Part shown: positions 1-11,858 of the stretch, piece by piece
Layout: each line of letters opens with the position of its first letter
How positions within the stretch are numbered: the first letter of the stretch is position 1
Assembly: GCF_029784135.1 (NCBI RefSeq)
Contig: NC_073746.1
Location: 2,934,136 to 2,998,135, forward strand
DNA from: Toxorhynchites rutilus septentrionalis
Lineage: Eukaryota > Arthropoda > Insecta > Diptera > Culicidae
Length of the DNA stretch: 64,000 nucleotides
Reading direction: 5' to 3'
The notes under the pieces: model-generated
What the model was told of the DNA's origin: nothing
Database searches by the model: none
Seen by the model: only the letters and a program-made list of their open reading frames with translations
Program-made: the position numbers and the translations under genes

Positions 1-280
1 GGTATTGATATATTGATAATGGCTTATTTGGAATGAAAAAAATCAAAAACATTTATATCCAGCATGACAAGCCTTTACGTATTTTTTGGAGATTGAAAAA
101 AAATCTAAAATTTTGGGATTATGGGAATCAACTAGTAAATCAATGTAATTTCAATGCAATTTGTTACTTTTTGTTTATAATCAAATTGATCAGTTTGATA
201 TTAAAATTACACGACAAATGAACCTACGAACGCTCTAATATGCTAATTAAAATATTTCTCTTCTAGTATTTCTTGACATT

Positions 281-2220
281 TTGACGTAGAACTACGTCTT
301 TCATGAATGGTGCCAAATCAGAAAACAGGTCACGTTTTTATGAAATAAAGTTAATGTTAATAACTATTGTTGCCGTGAACGGATTTTGGCGATTTACATA
401 CTAAACGAATCGGAAATTCCATAAGATTCGTTTAATATGCTATACATTAGAATCCCCTGGTTTGTAAATGGTTAAAATTAATGAAAACTTTAAGCGTTTC
501 CATTTCCCCATACATTTGTTCTGTCCATTTGTGTGCTTTCCCGAACAGAGCTGTCAAGAACGAGCAACTTATCGACGACCAACGAAGGGGAAATCGTAGG
601 ATTTAAAGTCTCCGTGAACAAAGGAAAAGTAGAAGAATGAAGGGGAATACTTGCCTAGAGTATAAACAATGGATCTCGCTGAGGCAAACTTTCATTCGGC
701 ATCGGACTGTTGAGCAATCCAGTTCACTTTGCTTTCGTAGCGCTTCGATCTCAGATTGGCCCCACCAGTGGTAATCCAACTTGGATATCGTCGTTTGGTT
801 TTTCTGTTCGTTTTTCGCGTTATTCGTATCGTGTGTTTTTCTTTCCGCATCATAAATTGGACGCTTCGCGTAGTGTGTGATGAACAAGAAGAAGTGGAAA
901 GCAGGCTCGAGCCTTGCAAAAAACGAACGCATTGCCAGGGGCAACAAAATTTCGAGGCAAGCGTCATCTATTGATGCACACGATGTTGATGCAGTGAAAA
1001 GCGCTCGCACTAAACCGAGCCTTCGCGAGTGTGACACCGCATCTAACAACAGCGAAGTAGGCGATTTCGGCGCGTCGGTCGAAAATGTAAACTCCGTTAC
1101 CCAGGCAGCAACCAAAATCAAGCTCCCCCCGCTGGTGGTGATGGCAGTCGTTCTTGACAAACTCATCAAACTCAAACAAATTCGCATCGATGGGTGTTAC
1201 AGCAGTGCACAAGCTGTGTGGCATAATTCAGTCTTTTTCCAAGCAGTTAACATTGTTAGTTTTCCGTCATCATAAGGACTTCGTTGGTGTCTGAGAATGC
1301 ATCAACGCATTAAACTGATGTTATGGCGAAGCAGGCGTTAAGGTTGTGCGCCAAAAAATATTTGGGGAATACTAAGCATCTTGAATGTCTTACTGGGATG
1401 TTATAAGTCATTTGGGTTCGCGTGCCAGTCGCAAAACTGCCTTCAACTAGGATTGCATTTGCGCTAATATTGATCATAATGAATCATTGCTACTATTTTC
1501 GAAGTTGTTATTAACAAAAATAGTTTATTTCGCTTGTTTAGTCACCAAGAAAGTAAATGTCGTTCTGGAATTTTGTATGTGATTAGGTTTCGCTTGCCAG
1601 TAGCAAAACTTCCTCCACTGAGGGTTACAGCTGCGCTTCTCCCAAGCATGAGAAAGTAATGCAACTTTTTTCGAGGCCAGTAATATTAACAGAAGTGTTT
1701 CTTTTGAGAATAGCGCAAAATGATGAGAAGTGGCTATATTCCTAGTAGTTTCAAGCCACCAATGTATGGCTCTGTATGCATGCTATGGCGAACGCTTGTT
1801 TGCCATTGTTGTTGTTTCCATGCGGTGCCAACGATATATTTATGTAGTTATGAGATGTGGAATAGTGGTACTGGTGCAACATGTATATAATCGACTGTAG
1901 CCGAGTCTATGTCAATTGCGGAAAAGGCCACCGGAATAGCATTCGAGGTAAATTTTCAATGCATTGACATGAAATAAATTGCGATCAGCTAGTGTATTGT
2001 TTTGCCAGGGCAAGAATGCATCATCAATCAATTATCGTCAACTGATTCTACAATCAGTACATGAAAACACCATTTCAGAGATAATTCTACTAAGCAGTTG
2101 TTTCTAAAATTTCACAGCATTATAGAATAATATCCGAAGGTATAAACAAGCGACTTATATAAAATAACAGCGTAGTTCTACGTCAACAATGCGGTCGTAT
2201 CTTGGACACAACCTCCTATA
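281..2220. repeat. palindrome-ended dispersed element, copy 1
   Basis: The left end carries the near-palindrome TTGACGTAGAACTACGTC followed by TTTC. The right end carries CGTAGTTCTACGTCAA followed by ATGCGGTCGTATCTTGGAC. The same two ends, in the same arrangement, bound 38017-38626 and 50181-51670, but the three interiors are unrelated by eye. This defines a family with conserved ends and variable cargo. No transposase was found and the class is unknown. The outer limits are approximate because no target duplication was identified. Confidence 0.5.
877..1275 (+). other. 132-aa open frame, possible LINE ORF1 (gag-like) fragment
   Basis: This uninterrupted frame lies inside the palindrome-ended element at 281-2220. 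The predicted protein is hydrophilic with a Lys/Arg-rich start. Its segment KIKLPPLVVMAVVLDKLIKL resembles the 'PPxVV...L..L' stretch that precedes the zinc knuckles in Jockey-type ORF1 proteins, but no zinc knuckle is present. The local GC content is higher than the surroundings. It may be captured retroelement cargo or chance. No function is assigned. Confidence 0.22.
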
Positions 2221-2229
2221 ATTTTTTTT

Positions 2230-3110
2230 TTAAATTAGAAGTAATAATTTGATCCTGTCGTTATTTTTCTCAATATCAACGAAAATTCTTCATAATTTTA
2301 CAATGTGGGGCATCATGCCGTATATTTGTTTGGATTCCCAACACCAACTTACGAGAGAAAGTTCCAAACCATAACGATTCCTCTGTCGTGTTTCGTAGTA
2401 TGATGCAGATATCTGGTAAATAGTCCCTTGGTCACTTTCCGCCAGGATCCTAGACGTAGTTTCGTTGTTTAACACTTTGACGGCCATATGTTTTGGCCAA
2501 AAAGTTCGTAAAAACCTGGAGTGTTCAATGGTTGATTCTTATACTAGATGGTGCCAGGAATCCAACTAGTATAAAATTTCATCCCCATCTGCCATATAAA
2601 CTACCCGTGTGTACTACTGTACATTATAAAACAATTTATTACAGAAGGTTCATTATTGAAATCTTAACTTAGCTTCCAGCCGCAAGTGTTAGATGGTGTA
2701 GCTTGGAATGAGGAATGAGCACTTCCAATCACTTGAAGCCATTGCCAAATTTCTTCATAAAATGCACGTTTAACTTCAGTCTGTAGTCACACATATAACA
2801 ACGATGAATCAATCTTAACTTATGCCCCGGTAGTAAGAATGCGAGTTTCCTGTGAGCCTTGTGGCGCCATTTGGCTGCCATGTCAAACGTATCTGGAACA
2901 TCATTCATATTTGCGATGTATTGGAAAATATATTTGTTTCCGAAATCGGTAACAAGATTGTGAACGATATTCCGAAAACTTGAACAAACCTTTTTTTCTA
3001 ACGTCTGACTTGATTTATTTTTTTTTTCTTCAGATTAAGAATGTTTCTTCATACAACTGCAATATAATATTTATAAGTTTAGTGACTCACGGTTAGTATC
3101 TTCTTTGAAT
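2230..3110. other. no gene recognised
   Basis: AT-rich sequence with no coding frame longer than background and no recognised repeat. It contains poly-T and poly-A runs near 2221 and 3008. Confidence 0.4.
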
Positions 3111-3111
3111 T

Positions 3112-4996
3112 AGGGTACTTTTTTGTCTCGTATTCCGAACAGTCTCAAATTTCGAACACTTCATTTTTAAATGTAAATTTACTACACTTTAATGTTATAA
3201 ATAATTGAATAACGAAAGCCCTGACATTCTTTGAGGTATAAGCTACATTTTAACATCATTTATAGGCATTGATTTAGCCTATAATTTAAAATATTCAACA
3301 TTTGCAAAACAGTGACAGTCAAAACCAAAGATAGAACGCTTGCGTTAGCAAATTGCGTAAAAAACAAGCATCGTTAATTTTTTAGTTTTTGTAGTTTTTT
3401 CAATTTCTTTGTTTGCTTTTTTTCATGTTAAGTGCTCGTAAAGGTGAGAATCTACAATAAATAGATGAAAAAATATTAAGCATTTGCAAAAAAAGTGACA
3501 ATCAAAACCAATGATAAATTGTTTGCATTAGCAAATTCCGTAGAAGACAAGCACCTTTATTTTTTCAGTTTTTGTAGTGATATGATATTTTCTGCAGAAA
3601 TATTCATTAAAATTAGTATTGAAGTAGAGTTCGGAATTTAAATTGAGTTTCGAAGTATGACTCAAATCCCGAACGGGTCATTTTTAAATGAGAATTTACT
3701 GAACTTTAATGTTATAAACAATTCCATAATGAAAACTCTAACATTCTTTGGTTTAAAGGCTCCATTTTAGAATTCATTTACAGGTATATATACTGCCTAT
3801 AATTTATAATATTAAGCATTTATAAAAAAGTGGCTATCGAAAACTAGTGATAAAATGTTTGTATTGGCAAATTCCGTAGAAAACAAGCATCGTGAATTTT
3901 TCGATTTTTGTGTTTTAATTGCTGTTGATATGTTCGTTCGGTAAGAATCTCGTTACGAATCTATTATAAATTGTTAAAAAAAAATTATGAAGAAATCTTT
4001 ATTAAAATTAATGTCAAAGTAGTGTTCGTAATTTGAATCAAGTTTCGACGAATGAATCGAATCCCGAAAGAAAATGTTTGAACACTATTTTCCGGCAAAT
4101 ACAACGATAGTTCACAAATTAGGGTACAAGGACAATCCAATTCTGGTGCAACAGTATAAAAAGAACATTTGTTAACAAATGTTTGCATGCTCTTTCCTTG
4201 CAAAACGCAGGTCGCAGGTGCAAACCAACGAGAGTGAAATTGATTAGCTAGGTCTTCAACTACAACCACAATAACAAAACCGTGGTCCTGAAGTACCAGG
4301 GCGAACACGATTATTATATTACATTTTTATATAACATATCCAAAAATCATGTGTTGTTATTGGTTTTTGAATTATAATTTTTCAAAGTTAATCGTTGGTC
4401 TAAAACTCATGTTTCCATTTTTTCCAAAAATGACGTTTTTCAAAATTTCATAACTTTTGAACTACCTAACAGATTTGGATAATCGACATATTGAATTTAA
4501 GTCAATGAGCTAGTCTTCTTTGAAAAAATATTCAGTTTGCAAAAAAAAAATGGGATCCTTTTCGCATAGATTTCGTCTAGTCGCATAGGAATATCGAACG
4601 AAGTTAATGTTAATTTCGAAAAATAATAACTCAAAACGAATAAAAAACACATCTCTGATTTTTCGATATATTATGTAAAAACTTCTCAGCTTTCAAGAAA
4701 AAATATAAAAATATATAGCGCCCTTGGTTCCGAAACCATGTAAACTGGAAAAAAAAACGAGAAACAATCGAGAATTACGAATACCAAATCAGATTTTCTT
4801 GCGAGTAAAATATTTTTCCAAAAGAATAGCTTATTCACTTCAATTTGATATATCGATCATCTGAATCGGTCCAGTAGTTCAAAAGTTATGAATTTTTTTA
4901 AACAAATGATTTTGGCTGTTCGGAATTTGAGACAAAAGTGTTCGGAATATGAATCAGTGACATAAATGGTGCTCGGAATTTGAGACAAAACGGTAT
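3112..4996. repeat. degenerate tandem repeat with inverted end motifs
   Basis: A motif of about 95 bp is repeated at about 3299-3395, 3480-3575 and 3818-3910. It contains 'agtgacaatcaaaacca...gcaaattccgtaga..acaagca'. A second module ('taaatttactacactttaatgttataaa') recurs near 3173 and 3694. The outer limits carry inverted versions of 'TTTTGTCTC..ATTCCGA' near 3121 and 4975-4993. It could be a decayed MITE with internal amplification. No coding sequence is seen. Confidence 0.45.
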
Positions 4997-4999
4997 GGC

Positions 5000-7335
5000 C
5001 AGAGATCGGTTTGCTGAGGTGAATTTGTGAAGTCTTTTTCCATCTCTAGAATTTCAGTAATATGCGATTCTGTCTAGTTTAGTTTAATCATTCTTTAAAG
5101 CTCAGTTTTAACTTTAATCCGTCAAACCGTACTAACAGTTTTATTTACTTTTAGATTGATATTTAGAATTTCAGAAATAAGAAGGATCTATAGAATGCAA
5201 CATGGAGATCAATTGTTGGTTAATAAGAGTTCACGTTGTTTTGTTTCTTTGTGGAACTCGTTCCCATTTGTCCGTTTCAGTGGCTACAGTGGAGTTTAGT
5301 GGAGTTTATGTTCACTTCAGTTAATCTAATCTGGAATACTGGTTCTCCGAACGACTTATACATCATGATATTCTTTTCTGGTGAGGTTGTAGACAAAGCT
5401 GACGTAGTGCAAACAATTCTAGTGTGGTTTATAACATCTAAGGTGAATATAATTTCGGAACAGCTCAATGTTATTGCGAATTTTTCATAAAATAGCCAAA
5501 GCCTATGTTTTCACGAATGCTTTTATACCCTATGTAATTGTACATTTATCGATGGCAAATAAATTTTAATGCTTGCTAGGAGAAGATCCCACCGAAAATG
5601 GTACCCTAACTGAATGCTCTTGCTTACGCCAGCGGAAGCCGACACCGTTAAATTATGAAGTCGCGTGGGAGCGATTCCCAAAGTATTGTACCATCGCCCA
5701 TGATGTGGCAGCAGCAATTTGCGCCCGATGTCTCCCGTCGAAGACGACACGATGCCAATCGCACGCGCCCGTGAGCGGCAGTAAACCATACGAGTCCTGA
5801 CAATCAGTCAGTCGGCAGGCGGCAGGAGTCCGGAGTCCGTGCCTACACATGGAGGCGAGGAGGCGGTTATGGAGCGGAGAATGCTGAGATATTTTCATGT
5901 CAGCATTAATTAATTGAAACTTGGCAGGAGCGTGCTTTTCGCGCGCCCACAATTGTGGAATTGAATGCGTGAATTTATTGCTAATTGAATTGTTGGGATG
6001 CCAGACAAGTTGGGCAAATTTGCTGCGAACTGCGATTTAAGGGTGTTGTTAGCGAGAGATTAGCATTTCGTTGTTTGCCATTAGGTTTCGTATCGTATTG
6101 ACTTGTTAATGAATAGGTGCATGAAAGTTCAAAACTCAAAAATTTATATCTCGTTTACATAAGTCAACGTGAGATGTTCTTTCGTAGTTTTTATAGAATT
6201 GTATCTTGTTTTAACAATAAAATCATTGACTGTTCTCAATAGTGGAGTACGTCACAAAATGAATCACGAATCGTATGTTTATAAAAAATTGATAATATTT
6301 TCTTCCACTTTGATGTACGTTCCCACTCCATTCAGTTGGCTAAGCAGTTGGGTGGCACATAACTTAGCATAGTGACGATGGACGATGGTTCGCTTCATAT
6401 AGTTATGGTTGCTGTCGCCAGTGGATTCGTTTCTTGGCCATCAGACCTGGTCGTAAGCCACTCACTTTACCGAATATCTGCTGGTATTTCTGTCCTCTTA
6501 CAATGCTGCTCGCACCCTTCACGTTCCGTTCCTTTATCCTTTCAACGGATTGTGTGATGGTGATGGCAGAATTCCCATCATCGTTTCTCCCAATATTTGC
6601 TTTCAATTATTTGGTTTTCTTACTGTTGACTTTACAAATTAAATATTTTATATGGGCGGCGCTGGTGATTACTCGCAAGGGAAGAAGCGTTTATGTAACG
6701 ACGATGTCGTGTCGATTCAGGAGCGGGGTGGAGGCCGCTCGCTTTGGGGGGAAAGATTGTTTCAGCTGATTGATGACAATTTTCCCTTGGAGAAGCCTTG
6801 TACTGCTTCAGAGCGTTGGAGCCGGGGAAGCCGATTGGTACAATGTAGTACAGCTAAATAAGCACATGTGTGAGATTTGTTTGCTTTAATCTTTAATCGT
6901 AAATATGGTTGATTGAGGTAACTTACGATGAATGGCAGCCGAAGGCGTTGCGGGCAGAATTCAGCACTCTCATATATTAGGTCCTGACAGTTCGAGAGAT
7001 AATCACATTTGTGATGTGAATGTGCACATGTTTGCCTAATGTGGGCGCTGCGATGGAGTAGATTCAGGAAGTGATATTTGTCGCCAGGGTATTCAGAAAT
7101 GTAAGTTTCCCGGGTCATATAATATGTGATCTGATTGCATCCGACAAAGGTCATATAAATGGACTCTTTCAACAATAACTTTTTCATCATTTCATTCCGG
7201 ATGTTCTGGAAAGACATATGTTCGATATATTCTAGAATTTCAGGAAGTAAATTACATCAGCAATTGCGGTAAGGTTTTACTAACATATTCACAAGAGAAA
7301 GCATCGCTAGTATTGTAATGTAACCATATTAAACT
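5000..7335. other. no gene recognised
   Basis: Mixed-composition DNA. The part 5573-5960 is more GC-rich and has several overlapping short frames on both strands, with no recognisable domain and no strong splice signals around them. I see no repeat that recurs elsewhere in the window. It could be host intron or intergenic sequence. Confidence 0.35.
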
Positions 7336-7339
7336 ATAT

Positions 7340-7470
7340 TAGTCCAAGCGTTCGAAAAATCGTACAGGAACTTTGATAATTTTTCATTTCTTTGGAAAGC
7401 AACCATATGGTAATGTTTTGCACCAAAGGATAGCTTAATTTATTAGCTACCACTTACTATCAAGATCATT
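7340..7470. repeat. dispersed repeat, partner of 52326-52460
   Basis: 'CCAAGCG.TCGAAAAATCG.ACAG' followed by 'accatatgg...ttagctaccactt.ct' is shared with 52326-52460, where the copy lies inside a TTAA-flanked unit. This copy is degenerate. Confidence 0.4.
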
Positions 7471-7489
7471 GAATTTTGTATAACTTTAC

Positions 7490-7540
7490 TAGCTGAACCC
7501 GCAAACGTCGTTCCGTCATAAAAACATTCTCTAGTGAATA
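7490..7540 (+). repeat. arthropod-type 'TAGCTGAACCCGCAAACGTCGT' repeat fragment
   Basis: The 'actagct(g)aacccg(g)caaac(g/t)tcgt(c/t)cc' stretch matches 35678-35706, next to the (TA)n tract. Sequences of this form are common in arthropod genomes. I do not assign a class. Confidence 0.4.
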
Positions 7541-7823
7541 TGTTGGTTGTTAAAAAACTAATGTATTTGAGGTGTGTTTAAATGTTTTAACGATATAGCC
7601 CGTGACTCTTGTGCTCATATTTAACATACCGAGGAATGGAGAGCCAAGTCGATGACAGTCGACAAAAAATAAAAAAAACCTTATCTTTATTCGATGTATT
7701 TAATTCACTGACATGTTTGATTTCTAAAAAGTTGAAGGTAAAGTGAAGAAAGTTATATATTTTTGTCGAAAATTGGAAATTAAACAAAGCAAATCAAGAG
7801 CCATTCCATGCCAAAACGATATA

Positions 7824-7897
7824 CAGGGGAACTTCGATATAACGTACATTTCACTTTCACAATTGTACGTTGTATCGAATTGTACGTTATATCGAAG
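7824..7897. repeat. pogo-like MITE end (CAGGGGAACTTCGATATAAC)
   Basis: TA precedes CAGGGGAACTTCGATATAAC. An inverted copy of the subterminal part (GTACGTTATATCGAAG) follows at 7882-7897. The CAG start after TA is typical of pogo-group elements. The opposite full terminus was not found, so this is probably a truncated MITE. Confidence 0.4.
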
Positions 7898-8210
7898 CAC
7901 AATAAAGAACCCAGGAACATAACTTATTTTACTTTATTTCGTTGCTCTCTGGGTAAGGTTAGTAAATAATGATGAAAAAGCTCAAATAGAAGATGAAGTC
8001 TACCTTTTGCATGATGTTTCCCTTAAGTGAGTATTGTAGTTTAGAAATTTGAAAAAAATAAAAAAAAACCTCTTCAAATTTCTGTAGTTTAGACATTCAA
8101 GGATATACCCTAGAAAAGACTTGTCTAAAATCACATTATTTACCGAACTAGAGCCATTTTAGTGATGCGGTATTTCTACTGAACTGATTCATGTCAAATT
8201 TATATGAGTA

Positions 8211-9903
8211 GGGTAGGGCGGGGCTAGTCGGTCATTTTTGAATAAATTTGGTTATAACTTTGTAGTACGAAGTTTTGCGTTAGAATGTTATGTACCACAA
8301 TGAAGCTTACCTTTTACCCTTTCAATGAAAAATAACCAGATAATCAATTATTTGATATTTTTCTTTTATTTAACGTCTTTGTATTTCAGAATGAATTGAC
8401 CAACTAACCCCACACACGGGATAAATTGGTCAATGATAGGCATGTTATTTTTGAGCAAATAATAAGCGTTTTTCCATTAGAAGTTTCCTTCATTATAAAT
8501 AAATTAATTAAATCAAAACAAAAACAGTTAACTAATATCATGTAGCAAGTTATAAAACAAATTAATGAAAATTTCAAATTATCATCGTTGAAAATTTGTC
8601 AGACAATCTTTTCTAGCGATTTCGTCTCTCTTCCACTTTGTGGCGAACCAGAGATGCCAGGTTTGAATACATGTCTTCATTTTGAAGACATTTGATTTTG
8701 TGAAGACATTTTGAAGACATTATAAAATATGTGAATAAATTTCAGTATAATAGCGTACGTGGATTTAAAAAAAAATCATGAAATTCTAACTATTGGCCGA
8801 AAAAAATAGTCAAAAAAATAATGTCTTTAGTCTCAGCGATCGAAACGATCCGAATACATATTCTCTCTAGAAGACATTAGCACATTTGCGCTCGAAAATT
8901 CGAATGATTTTGACATTGAATTTCTATTATTTTGGCCCTACTATGCAATAGATTAACCTAGATCTTTCAAACGACCACTTCACAAATCGAAGGTTTTCCT
9001 GTTACATACCTTTTCTACAATTAGTTTCATGGATATGGTTTGAGTTACAACCAAACTTTGAAAGCTGAAATAAACAAATAGAGTTATCACAGTTCCGTTT
9101 TTGTGTGAAGAACTTTCCTCCGATATTATGGTGAAGACATTTTCTCGTACCATGTCAGAACTTTTGAAAAAAATCACCTGGCATCCCTGCGACGCACAAC
9201 CGCTTGCATTTGTTTTGATGACATTTGTACCGTTCGCCCCAAAGTATATAGAAATAGCCTCCAGGTATGCTACATTACTCAATGCATTATTGTGAGTTCT
9301 GATATTCAAAGATAGCGTTTATTATATTTAATGAAAATTTTACAACAAAAAATAGAAATAAGACAATTTTATTGCAAGTGGTTTGTGTGGTGGTTGTCTC
9401 GTTTCAAATACACTGCGTTTAGCAGTAAAACATATGCCTTCTATATTTGTTTATAGCTTGCGTAATGAAACACAGCATACCTGAAAATTTTATATGCGTT
9501 GCTCTCAAGCGATCAATTTGTGCGACCAACTAGCCCCTCTATATATGAAACAGAATTTTCATGAAAATTCAACAAAAATAATTTTAAAAGCGATTTCTAT
9601 TAACACTTAAAGCTAATACGTACAATAAAGCTTTGTTTTACGTTTGAGCCGATTATTTCATGGTTATTAACCAGTTTTAGAACACATTTTATAATGCGCA
9701 AACCGTGAATGATTTTTGGCGAAATCGGAACCATGTCCGTATTTTTTAACCAACTTAATAAAAAGTTTTTCCGATATGCTTATTTTTTTGTATCAGCAAT
9801 TCGCTATTTTTCATCCATAGATCGCTAATTTTTTAGACGCTCAGATTTCAAGATATCGTCACTGACCAACTTACCCATATGGCCAACTAGCCCCGCCCTA
9901 CCC
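8211..9903. mobile_element. TA-flanked TIR element of the GGGGCTAG family, copy 1
   Basis: The left end GGGTAGGGCGGGGCTAG is preceded by TA at 8209-8210. The inverted end CTAGCCCCGCCCTACCC is followed by TA at 9904-9905. The TIR similarity is about 26 bp. Versions of the subterminal motif 'gaccaactagcccc' recur inside at about 8398-8440 and 9522-9537. A second copy in inverse orientation starts at 63470 and matches the 9903 end inward for hundreds of bases. No transposase frame was recognised. TA duplication suggests the Tc1/mariner/pogo supergroup, by inference. Confidence 0.7.
8649..9189. mobile_element. nested hAT-like MITE candidate
   Basis: Inside the GGGGCTAG element, CAGAGATGCCAGGT at 8649 faces an inverted CAGGGATGCCAGGT ending at 9189. 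The short CAG-initial TIRs resemble hAT ends. The flanking 8-mers (tggcgaac and cgacgcac) agree at only 5 of 8 positions, so duplication is not proven. 'tgaagacatt' motifs are repeated at 8675-8725. Confidence 0.42.
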
Positions 9904-9909
9904 TACAAT

Positions 9910-11540
9910 CTGCAGGCATCTCTCTATCGCATGAACCTCTAAAAAATTTTTTTTTATTTTTACTATTTTCAAATTATCGGGAAACGTAAGAAAAAACGTT
10001 TTAAACTGCATTTTGTTTATCAAACGGCCACCATTTTGTCAAAAAAGATGTTTTTGACTTGTCCGAGGTTCATCCGATAGCGGCATCTCTACTGATTCAG
10101 AATCTGTTCAGTTTGGACGACTGTTAACATATTCTAGGATAGTTTGTACAATTTCAGCGTTTATTTTGCATAGAAATTACTTTGTTGTTTGGGGGCAAAG
10201 AGATCAGTGGAGAATTACTACTGACAATGTTCTGTTTTCAAAAGCTGATATACCTTATCACCTTTTAATCATAAAGGAGTCCCTTTTGTGGTTTTGACCC
10301 AGGAAAAATATGCCACCCCAACCAAAACCAAGCCTCATTATAGAAAAACGTTACGTGTTCAATACTACGTTTTTATACACGTGAGAAAATTTCAATTACG
10401 ACTCTAGGTGAATATGCCACGCTCATATCATACATGTATCTTCTATTTCAGTAATGAATTGAACAAGTTTGGACAAGAAAACACGCATAAATTGATCCCT
10501 TTTAGCATGATATGTGCGAGTGACCCTTTTGCCCCCACATGTAACCACTGTACCTCCTCACAAAAAAAAAATGGTATCTTGAACAACAATAAGTTGAGCT
10601 TCAATATTCTTCGAAAAACGGAAATTGTAGTGATATGTGGACACAGGAAATGGGTGGTTTCCTTAGGGTGACCACTTTCACCCCACTTCCACCATATAAA
10701 ATGATAGTAGGTATAGTGTTAAGCTAACAATGCAGTCGAGTCTTGAACTCCTAATTTTTTGTTTGTCTTGTGAGTCTTCATCAATTGTTTATTTAAATTT
10801 GATTTCAATTAGGTTCACTTCTACTCGGCTCAAATCTAGATGCATAACACTGTTAACAGATCCGGATCAGAACGCGAATGCACATTTTCATTGATTATTG
10901 AGCCGACTAGTGGACTGCTTTACATGTCATTACATAAGATCCTTGCGTTACTGAATATAGAAGAATATCGAGTTCTGCGCCGATCTTGCGTCCTAATATT
11001 GGATGAAAATGACACTAGAGGAAATGAAACGCCTATTGATACTGTTTGTACCCACGGATTTTAACTCTTCCAACATTCCACAGCTACATTCAATATACAA
11101 ACATATTAATTCATACTCTGCTGATTCTTCACAAGATTGTTCAAATTTCCATTGAAACATGTGAGAAAATCAATTTTATAAAAAAACACCATAAAAGACA
11201 ACTTTTTTTTTCTCAACCATACAACCAATGTTGCGGCTCAGTTTTCTCAGAGACGGTTGAACCGAATTGGACGTGGCAAGTTTCATTTGAGAGCCCATTG
11301 TGTTTCATTTGAAAAACCTTCAATCCTTTTTGGTCCAGCGGTTCCTGAGATATTGCGAGAACAAGTTCAAGGGTCGTAGATTCCAGAACACAAAACTCGT
11401 CGTTTGGAGTATCAAACTTCATGATTTCACAAAACAAGATTAATTCAAGACGAATTCAAGCCTATATAACCTCATCGATGTAAAATTTCTTGCTGCGTAA
11501 AAGATTGCGAAAACTTTTGGGACAAAATGGTGCATATATA
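9910..11540. other. no gene recognised
   Basis: AT-rich DNA with short chance frames (for example around 10408-10671 and 10840-11064) that show no domain, no splice context and no repeat partner that I can see. Confidence 0.35.
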
Positions 11541-11560
11541 ATTGAACAAATGTATAATAT

Positions 11561-11738
11561 GACGAATTTCATGCCAACTCGTCTTAGGAGTTGACAGTTG
11601 TGGGTGTAAAGACAGGGATCACTTAAGCAACATTGCATACTTGAAATATTCGAAAAAGAATCAGACTACTTTTTGGAAAAAGCCAAATTTTTTTCTTAAT
11701 TTTTTAGAAAAAGTTATAACTAAAAAACCATCATGCCT
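11561..11738 (+). repeat. dispersed repeat D, copy 1
   Basis: 'gacgaatttcatgc.aact.gtc.taggagttg' and the following 'actta.gcaac.t.g.atactt' and 'gactacttttt' are shared with 32761-32965 (same strand) and 38935-39010 (inverted). The mariner at 11859 lies just downstream of this copy. Confidence 0.55.
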
Positions 11739-11858
11739 ACAAAATTCTTGTCAAAATTTTTTAAATTGTTTAAATTTTCACAAAAAAAATTTGGAAAAAA
11801 AAATTAAAATTCATTTTTCTCAAAAATGTATTTTTTTAAACTCTCAAAAATCTATATA

